This document shows positions 7,412-12,029 of a stretch of DNA of 12,029 nt, in pieces. Position 1 is the first letter of the stretch. The number at the start of each line of letters is the position of its first letter. Below the pieces are notes generated by a model, which was given only the letters and a program-made list of their open reading frames with translations, was not told the origin of the DNA and did no database searches. A program made the position numbers and the translations under genes. The stretch lies in contig JALSLS010000332.1 of assembly GCA_026988195.1 (NCBI GenBank), positions 1-12,029 on the forward strand, in the 5' to 3' direction. This stretch comes from Methylomonas sp. Its GTDB lineage: Bacteria > Pseudomonadota > Gammaproteobacteria > Methylococcales > Methylomonadaceae.

Positions 7412-7686
7412 ACGCCTATAATGCTACTTTGGGTTCTAGCTTGGGAGAATACAGGGATTAGCGGTTATTTTTTTCTGATAAAATTATGGCTGTCCTTAAA
7501 GCTTGAATCTCTTAAGTGTATGTAACTTTTCAGAATCTAAGGGTAATTGCTTATTTTCAGCTATTTTATAATTATTCTTAAACAGTAGAGTGGTCGGTGT
7601 TGTACTCTGAGGACAGCAATATTTTCAAAAAAATGGCTGAAAAGTTGGTGGGGAAATAGGCGGACAGTTCGGACAGGACACCGTTT
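7412..7686. other. Intergenic region between Imm63 gene and RAYT gene
   Basis: This stretch lies downstream of the Imm63 gene and upstream of the RAYT gene. It contains a weak inverted pair, ATGGCTGTCCT (7485-7495) against AGGACAGCAAT (7608-7618), and the 62-bp dispersed repeat at 7622-7683. I see no ORF and no convincing terminator. A TATA-like ATTATAGG lies directly before the RAYT ATG, too close to assign as a promoter with confidence. Confidence 0.45.
7622..7683. repeat. Dispersed direct repeat, right copy
   Basis: This copy matches 1528-1588 in the same orientation (58 of 62 positions). It ends 3 bp from the stop codon of the Imm63 gene, so both copies lie just past the end of an immunity gene. 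Within it CGGACAG occurs twice, 9 bp apart, followed by GACACCG. With the left copy it brackets about 6.1 kb holding the immunity candidate, rhs1 and the RAYT gene. Confidence 0.8.
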
Positions 7687-8094
7687 TTATTCATTGAGAT
7701 ATTGATCATATTCGGATTTTAACTTTTTTGCCCAGTCAGGATTAATCTTATTCATTATTTTTATATGATGATTAAAGAAGGTTTTCCTAGGGTTTTTTCG
7801 CTTACTTCTTGATGTCCTATCTATACCGTTAGAGGCTTCACCTCTGGTTGATTGTTTGATGATCCAATAAATAATTTCATCTTCATCGATTGTAATCTTG
7901 TCTCTGTGAATTCTCCCACGTTCAACATCCCACCAATGCCAACCGTCAGAATCTTTTTTAATATTGATTTCGAGGCTACCATCGCCATGCTTTTCTCCAT
8001 AAAAGATATTATCTTGAGGCGTAATATCGTGTTTCCTTAAGATATCCTCTATTTTATTTTTTAGATGTTGTGCTTCTTCATTAAATGAGTTCAT
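7687..8094 (-). CDS. Imm63-type immunity protein
   Basis: The product is a soluble 135-aa protein with no signal peptide or membrane segment. It matches the pattern I know for Imm63-family immunity proteins: a strand with GWHWWDVERGR (51-61), then DEDEIIYWIIKQSTRGEA (70-87), and a C-terminal basic helix with INPDWAKK (117-124). Members of the family neutralise the toxin encoded just upstream by binding it in the cytoplasm. Here the ATG lies 1 bp after the stop codon of the TNT-domain toxin, so translational coupling is likely and the pairing is clear from position. The basic SRSKRKNPRK stretch (95-104) precedes the final helices. The family call is from motif memory, not a search. The binding partner is inferred from adjacency. 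Confidence 0.75.
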   Translation of the reverse strand: MNSFNEEAQHLKNKIEDILRKHDITPQDNIFYGEKHGDGSLEINIKKDSDGWHWWDVERGRIHRDKITIDEDEIIYWIIKQSTRGEASNGIDRTSRSKRKNPRKTFFNHHIKIMNKINPDWAKKLKSEYDQYLNE

Positions 8095-8095
8095 T

Positions 8096-9337
8096 CTATA
8101 AAATTACCTCTATATAGCCTTGATCTATTAATTCCTGGATAGACAATATTGACTCAAACTGTAAGCCTCCCCCTGGTTGATCAAACCAAGAAAGTGCTTT
8201 TCCACTTTTTACATTGGACATACTTTTTAAAACCCGATATCTATATAAGGTTCCTTTTTTAGGTAACGCACGTTCTGCGTAGCTTACAGCTTCGTAAGAA
8301 AAATATTTACCAGTATCATCATCTGGTTTCTTAAAAGAATAGCGAGAAATGATACTACCTTTTAAGACATTTCTTGTTCTGGCTGCTCCATCAAAACCAT
8401 CATTAGGAGGATATAACCAGTTACCCTTGTATTTCCAGTTATGTTTTTTGGCATAGCTTCTGAGCAGCTGAACAGTGATCTTTTTGCCACCCTTGAGCTT
8501 TGTACCGATGGCTTTGGAGCTAAACCAGTAATGAAAGGGTAGTGTCCCTCCATTTTTCTTATACTGTTTGTATGCCTTGTCGATGTTCTTGGGGCGCTTC
8601 TTGTCATCACCCTTCTTCTTTCCCTTCCCAAAAAACTTCTTACCCAACCCTGCATCAACAACACCAATAACAGCAGTAACAATACTACTTGCCGCATAGT
8701 CAATTTTTTGGCAATTTCTTTTTCCTAATAAATCTCTTTCATCCCAAATGATATTACCATCGGCATCCTTATTTAATGCTGATAAGCTACCAAATTGATT
8801 GATTAAAGTATCAAGTAAATCTCTCCCACCTTCAATACCGTCAACAAGTGCATCTAATAGAGTAAGTTTGGTTAGGCTTTTAATAAGTACAGATAAAAAA
8901 CCAGTAACAGGGTTTTTAGTTGGTAACTTATTAATTTTGTCTGCAAATTTGCTGAGAGATACTATAGCAGCAACACCTAGTAATGTTGTGCTAAGTGCTT
9001 CAGGCTTTAAGTATGCAGGAACTTCTAATCCTTTAAAACCATATCGTCGTGTTATTTCTTTTGTAATAGATGCATTTAGGTGATTCATCACGTCTATGGT
9101 TTCATTGCCTAATATGCTTTTAACAATGCTTTCACCACCTAACGCATCAATAAATTCTCCCATTCTATCGAGCATAGTTGAATCATCTTCGGGGTAAGGA
9201 TTCGCTATTTGGAGTCCCAATGGGTCTATTGCTCCGAGCGGATCACCCCCCACATAAGCATAAGTATTAACCCCACCCTTAAGCCCAATCGGGTCACTGG
9301 TAATATACCGCCCAGTCTCAGGGTCATAATCCCTCAA
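8096..9337 (-). CDS. Orphan Rhs tip with C-terminal TNT (NAD+ glycohydrolase) toxin domain
   Basis: This is a displaced Rhs C-terminus with no gene start. The frame is open only back to 9460, where a TAA (9461-9463) blocks it. The only start in the core fragment is TTG at 9337, so it may not be made unless joined to an upstream Rhs gene. Numbering from that TTG, residues 1-42 are Rhs core ending PLGAIDPLGL (the full autocleavage motif). A linker with hydrophobic stretches follows (about 114-130 and 213-231). Residues 306-413 resemble the TNT domain of Mycobacterium tuberculosis CpnT: YPPNDGF, LKGSIISRYSF, GKYFS, ERALP, LYRYRVL and DQPGGGLQFE. Q393 fits the conserved active-site Gln and R332 the conserved Arg, while the site where TNT has its active-site His appears to be R366. 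The expected action is hydrolysis of NAD+ in target cells. The Imm63 gene follows 1 bp later. Confidence 0.8.
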   Translation of the reverse strand: MRDYDPETGRYITSDPIGLKGGVNTYAYVGGDPLGAIDPLGLQIANPYPEDDSTMLDRMGEFIDALGGESIVKSILGNETIDVMNHLNASITKEITRRYGFKGLEVPAYLKPEALSTTLLGVAAIVSLSKFADKINKLPTKNPVTGFLSVLIKSLTKLTLLDALVDGIEGGRDLLDTLINQFGSLSALNKDADGNIIWDERDLLGKRNCQKIDYAASSIVTAVIGVVDAGLGKKFFGKGKKKGDDKKRPKNIDKAYKQYKKNGGTLPFHYWFSSKAIGTKLKGGKKITVQLLRSYAKKHNWKYKGNWLYPPNDGFDGAARTRNVLKGSIISRYSFKKPDDDTGKYFSYEAVSYAERALPKKGTLYRYRVLKSMSNVKSGKALSWFDQPGGGLQFESILSIQELIDQGYIEVIL

Positions 9338-9462
9338 ATAGTTATAATGCGTCCCTGTCTCTTGATCTTCATATTGCCCTGGTAATCTAAGATTTAGCGT
9401 AATACTTTGTTTTGTAATTACAGCTTTACCAAACGGCGAGTAATTCGCTTTCCAAACCGTTT
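9240..9462 (-). repeat. Rhs-core homology segment, orphan copy
   Basis: This segment aligns without gaps to 10892-11114 in rhs2. By hand count 19 of 223 bases differ (about 91% identity), mostly at third codon positions. Homology stops abruptly at the right end, where rhs2 continues and this copy runs into AGAAAAAAACC, and fades at the left end as the toxin tips diverge. This is the scar expected of an orphan Rhs cassette and a substrate for homologous recombination with rhs2. Confidence 0.9.
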
Positions 9463-9475
9463 AGAAAAAAACCAA

Positions 9476-9498
9476 AAGAAAAAGCACAAAAAAGTGCT
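9476..9498 (-). terminator. Weak intrinsic-terminator-like hairpin after the rhs2 immunity gene
   Basis: On the minus strand AGCAC and GTGCT pair around a T6 loop (9498-9483), followed by TTTTTCTTTT. The stem is only 5 bp, so termination would be partial. It lies about 60 bp past the 117-aa immunity gene and immediately before the orphan Rhs fragment, so it may limit read-through into the silent cassette. Confidence 0.35.
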
Positions 9499-9559
9499 AG
9501 GATTTAGTATTGCCTATTGACACCGGCTGGCTAATGGGTGACCCCTTTGATTACAATTT

Positions 9560-9913
9560 TTACCAAGGTCGCTGATCGGGAATATGAATTAGTGAGCCAT
9601 CGTCTAAATTAATTTCGAAGTCAACCCCATAAGACATATAGGCTAATACTTTATTTTCTCTTGTATAAAGTCCTGTAATTAATCCTTTCCTGTTTTGAAA
9701 AGTGGGGGGGGGTTCTATTGACCAAAGCTTTCTTCCCTTATTGCCATATGCATGAATATTTTGAGTTAAAGATTCCTTTGTCTCGTCAACCTCTACACCC
9801 ACTCGTTCAAGTAACACCAGTACTTTATCACCTGTAATTAATACTTTCTGGATAGGGGAATAAAACTTAAGTTCTATTCCCCCAATTTCTAAATTTGATA
9901 TATGATAACTCAT
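9560..9913 (-). CDS. Likely immunity protein for the rhs2 tip
   Basis: The product is a 117-aa soluble protein with no signal peptide. It is mostly beta-strand, with a repeated pattern: QNIHAYGNKGRKLWSIE (51-67) and later LAYMSYGVDFEINLDDGSL (90-108), ending in RPW. I have seen this layout in small proteins encoded behind polymorphic toxins, but cannot give it a family name. The ATG lies 2 bp after the rhs2 stop with no clear SD, so it is probably translated by coupling, and position makes it the cognate immunity gene. Residues P68-P70 are encoded by a C9 homopolymer (plus-strand G9 near 9704-9712), unusual in an AT-rich gene and a possible slippage site. A hairpin terminator candidate lies about 60 bp downstream. 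Confidence 0.7.
   Translation of the reverse strand: MSYHISNLEIGGIELKFYSPIQKVLITGDKVLVLLERVGVEVDETKESLTQNIHAYGNKGRKLWSIEPPPTFQNRKGLITGLYTRENKVLAYMSYGVDFEINLDDGSLIHIPDQRPW
9698..9712 (-). repeat. C9/G9 homopolymer inside the immunity gene
   Basis: The plus strand reads AAAAGTGGGGGGGGG here. It resembles the reverse complement of the left hairpin arm (AAAAATGGGGGGGG) and is the longest homopolymeric G/C tract in the window. It encodes Pro-Pro-Pro on the minus strand. A gain or loss of one base would destroy the last 47 or so residues. Confidence 0.6.
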
Positions 9914-9915
9914 TG

Positions 9916-12029
9916 TTATAACTCATTTATTGGCCGTGGATTAGTAAAGTTCATTTTTGCGCTCCAGTTTGGGTCTATAACTTCATACTGTATAGCCCCT
10001 TGATTCCCTCCAAAATTTGATTCTACTTTACCTTTTCTTATTCGGGTTCCAAGACTCACATTGACATCTGAAACAAGTGTAGGTTCATGCTTCAAAGAGT
10101 ATTTGATTTTTATTTGCGAGGGGGTTAAGCCAAAAACAGCCTCTTTTTTCACGATCCATTGACCCTCTTCATTTGGTCCGAAGTGAAATCTTACAAATTT
10201 TTCATCAGATAGACTTGTATATTCAGTTACCTGAGTACCTTTCTTGTATGGTGGGTTCCAGTCATTTTGAATAAATTCATTATTAACAGAGTCTGCAGTT
10301 CGCTTAACAGTTCTTAAAGTATTATTTAGATACCATTCCTCAAATCCTAGGTTGCCTCCATTCTCTTGGTAGAGTTCATGTAAAAACACTTCATATTTGT
10401 AGATGCTTTCATTTGGAAAGTAAATTCCACCAGGGGAAATAAAAGCAACAGTACCACTTGCCAAGTTATTTATAGAATCTCGAAATGCTAAATTCTGTCG
10501 TGCCCTAATATATAGTTCTTTTCCTTTTCCAACGTAACACATATCTTTATGAACAAATTTATACTGTGCTATGAATAAGTCATTGACTAACTGTTGATGG
10601 TTGTCCCATGTTCTCGTATTTAGTGCTGTAAAATTAGGGTTATATAATTGGATTTCTTTGATAAGAAGTACAATGTCATCTGCATCTGGCTTGTTAAAAA
10701 AATCTATAACAGAAGAGCCAACAGCTGTAATTGCAATAGATATAATTGCACCTCCCAAATAACTCAGAGCCCCTATATCTGCTGGACCTGGTTCTGGGCC
10801 ATCTAACTGTGAAATAATCGCGGACTCTAGTAGAGCTTTGGTGAAGGCAGTTTCTGGGGCTAACAAGCCAAGTACATCTGTTTTACCTAAAGGATCACCC
10901 CCCACATAAGCATAAGTATTAACCCCACCCTTAAGCCCAATAGGATCACTGGTAATATACCGCCCAGTTTCAGGATCGTAATCCCTCAAATAGTTATAAT
11001 GCGTCCCAGTTTCCTGATCCTCATACTGCCCCGGCAATCTAAGATTTAGCGTTATACTTTGTTTTGTAATTTCAGCTTTACCAAATGGCGAGTAATTAGC
11101 CTTCCAGACAGTTTGCTTGTCATCATTGGTAACTAATCTAGGTGTGCCAAGGTGGTCGGCGTGTATGGCGATGATCTGTTTGTCTTCTATTTTGGCTATA
11201 GGTTGGTGTTTAAGGTAAATATACTGTTGTAATGCCGTTATTTCATTTGCCACCCCCCCTGTTTTTCCTTGTTTTGTATTTATTTCAGCGGTGAGTGTAT
11301 GCCCGTCATAGAGAAAATAAGTAACCTTTGGGTTCTTGCCTTGGCTGTAGGTGACTTTCTTTATTCTTTCGCCGAAGGTATTGTATTTATATTCCGCGAT
11401 TAATGTTTTTTCGTTTGTCTCTGTTTGTTTATAAACTTTTATGGGTCGTTGGCTGGCGTTGTATTCGTAGGTAAAGCCTTTTCTTTGTTTTGGGCTACCG
11501 CTTTTATTGTATTGGTAGTTTGTGTTTTTTTCTGCTTCTTGGTTCTCTTTTTCTGTTGTAAGAGATGTTAAACGGTTACCTTCGCCATTTTCTGGGTAGT
11601 TATAATTTTCTTGTGTGGCTTTACCATTGTTATCTTCGTGGATTTTAGCGGTACGATTACCCACTTTGTCATAGTCATAGGCATAAGTCCCAGTCACCGT
11701 ATCCGCAAAGGTCAGCCTCCCTTGGTCATACAAATAACTTTGCAGTGTGCCATTCTCATCTATCCCCGTAATATTGCCATTCTGGTCATAGCTGTATTGC
11801 AGTTTTAGAGTATCGGCGATTTGTATTTGTTTTAGCTGTCCATCGTCTCTGAAGGTGTATTGTGTTTTTAAACCATTGTGCGAGAGGTAGCTGGTTTGGT
11901 TGTCATCAGTCTTGTCATTATCAATCTCGCTGATAATCGTTTCTTGTTTTAAACCGAATAATGATTCTCTGGTGATGGCTCTTAGCTTGCCGATCTGTTT
12001 GGGCTTGCCATCGTTTTTTGTGTAGTAGT
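9916..12029 (-). CDS. Rhs/YD-repeat polymorphic toxin, 5' end outside window (rhs2)
   Basis: The reading frame is open to the right edge (…YYTKNDGKPKQIGKLRAITR…), so only the last 703 or so residues are visible. TTG at 11731-11733 is an internal Leu, not a start. YD repeats (YDQNGNITGIDENG, YDKVGNRTAK) lead to the RHS core (DHLGTPRLVTND, GQYEDQETGTHYNYLRDYDP, GRYITSDPIGL), closely similar to rhs1. The core ends PLGKTDVLGL, where Val replaces Pro of the DPxGL cleavage motif. The 315-residue tip (9919-10863) has a hydrophobic helix (ALSYLGGAIISIAITAVG). Its last 93 residues read FVRFHFG, GQWIVKKEAVFGLTPSQIK, EPTLVSDV, GTRIRKG, NFGGNQGAIQYEV and FTNPRPI. I recognise this arrangement from other polymorphic toxin ends. 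The FGG..GA.QYE end recalls TNT and ADP-ribosyltransferase folds, but activity is not established. The likely immunity gene starts 2 bp later. Confidence 0.92.
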   Translation of the reverse strand, partial: YYTKNDGKPKQIGKLRAITRESLFGLKQETIISEIDNDKTDDNQTSYLSHNGLKTQYTFRDDGQLKQIQIADTLKLQYSYDQNGNITGIDENGTLQSYLYDQGRLTFADTVTGTYAYDYDKVGNRTAKIHEDNNGKATQENYNYPENGEGNRLTSLTTEKENQEAEKNTNYQYNKSGSPKQRKGFTYEYNASQRPIKVYKQTETNEKTLIAEYKYNTFGERIKKVTYSQGKNPKVTYFLYDGHTLTAEINTKQGKTGGVANEITALQQYIYLKHQPIAKIEDKQIIAIHADHLGTPRLVTNDDKQTVWKANYSPFGKAEITKQSITLNLRLPGQYEDQETGTHYNYLRDYDPETGRYITSDPIGLKGGVNTYAYVGGDPLGKTDVLGLLAPETAFTKALLESAIISQLDGPEPGPADIGALSYLGGAIISIAITAVGSSVIDFFNKPDADDIVLLIKEIQLYNPNFTALNTRTWDNHQQLVNDLFIAQYKFVHKDMCYVGKGKELYIRARQNLAFRDSINNLASGTVAFISPGGIYFPNESIYKYEVFLHELYQENGGNLGFEEWYLNNTLRTVKRTADSVNNEFIQNDWNPPYKKGTQVTEYTSLSDEKFVRFHFGPNEEGQWIVKKEAVFGLTPSQIKIKYSLKHEPTLVSDVNVSLGTRIRKGKVESNFGGNQGAIQYEVIDPNWSAKMNFTNPRPINEL
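10892..11114 (-). repeat. Rhs-core homology segment, rhs2 copy
   Basis: This is the gap-free partner of 9240-9462, lying 1652 bp to its right in the same orientation and frame. Crossing over between them would remove the rhs2 tip and the 117-aa immunity gene and place the TNT tip directly on the rhs2 core. Confidence 0.9.
11245..11279 (-). repeat. Copy of the 432-460 hairpin arm inside the rhs2 reading frame
   Basis: Reading minus from 11279, ATACAAAAC, three changed bases, then GAAAAACA, G7 and TGG match 431-460 exactly apart from those three bases. In the protein this spells Lys-Gln-Gly-Lys-Thr-Gly-Gly-Val-Ala. The aligned part of rhs1 lacks about 10 of these residues (AEANEQGEITSQYIYL against AEINTKQGKTGG…NEITALQQYIYL). 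This suggests an in-frame insertion of repeat sequence into an Rhs core. Confidence 0.7.

Noticed and set aside
8362..8703. 113-aa minus-strand ORF in another frame of the TNT toxin
   Set aside because: It is an off-frame shadow; the TNT motifs lie in the other frame.
9243..9251. C6 runs at 9243-9251 and the same position of rhs2 as members of the G-tract motif
   Set aside because: They are ordinary Gly-Gly-Asp codons in the conserved Rhs core and lack the A-rich flank.
9520..9556. Third copy of the 62-bp repeat (GACACCG) or a REP-like GGGTGACCC palindrome downstream of the 117-aa gene
   Set aside because: Only seven bases match the repeat and the palindrome arms are 4 bp, which is within chance.
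1..12029. CRISPR array, tRNA or rRNA genes
   Set aside because: I saw no regularly spaced identical repeats with spacers and no cloverleaf or rRNA-like sequence on either strand.

Overview
This window looks like an accessory region of an AT-rich Gammaproteobacterium, probably marine or aquatic. That placement is an inference: it rests on Sec-exported Rhs proteins with a DUF6531-type start, a long-form Y1 (RAYT-like) transposase and a DD35E integrase-like transposase. No RNA gene or housekeeping gene is present to fix the taxon.

The window is an Rhs polymorphic-toxin locus, and apart from one transposase gene everything in it is read from the minus strand. Following transcription from the right edge: (1) rhs2 (9916 to beyond 12029) is the 3' part of an Rhs gene with a 315-residue toxin tip, followed 2 bp later by a 117-aa likely immunity gene (9560-9913). 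(2) A displaced 'orphan' Rhs tip (8096-9460) keeps only the last stretch of Rhs core and carries a C-terminal TNT-type (NAD+ glycohydrolase) domain, followed 1 bp later by an Imm63-type immunity gene (7687-8094). (3) A RAYT-like HUH transposase gene (6437-7411) comes next. (4) rhs1 (2112-6359) is a complete 1415-aa Rhs protein with a signal peptide and an unrecognised 157-residue tip, followed 11 bp later by a small membrane-anchored protein that is the likely immunity partner (1642-2100). (5) On the plus strand at the left is a DD35E transposase (504-1355), preceded by about 500 bp of non-coding DNA rich in repeats and hairpins.

The locus appears built for exchanging toxins. The core fragment on the orphan (9240-9462) is about 91% identical, without gaps, to the matching part of rhs2 (10892-11114). 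Recombination between them would replace the rhs2 tip and its immunity gene with the TNT/Imm63 pair, in frame. A second, shorter direct repeat (1528-1588 and 7622-7683, 58 of 62 matching) lies just beyond two immunity genes and brackets a 6.1-kb block of immunity gene, rhs1 and RAYT.

A further pattern is a G-tract motif (A4-5, 1-2 variable bases, G7-9) found five times in 12 kb: both arms of a long hairpin at 380-460, inside rhs1, inside rhs2 as an apparent in-frame insertion, and inside an immunity gene as a C9 coding tract. The third toxin tip (rhs1) and the rhs2 tip match no family I can name with confidence and are the best candidates for new effectors.
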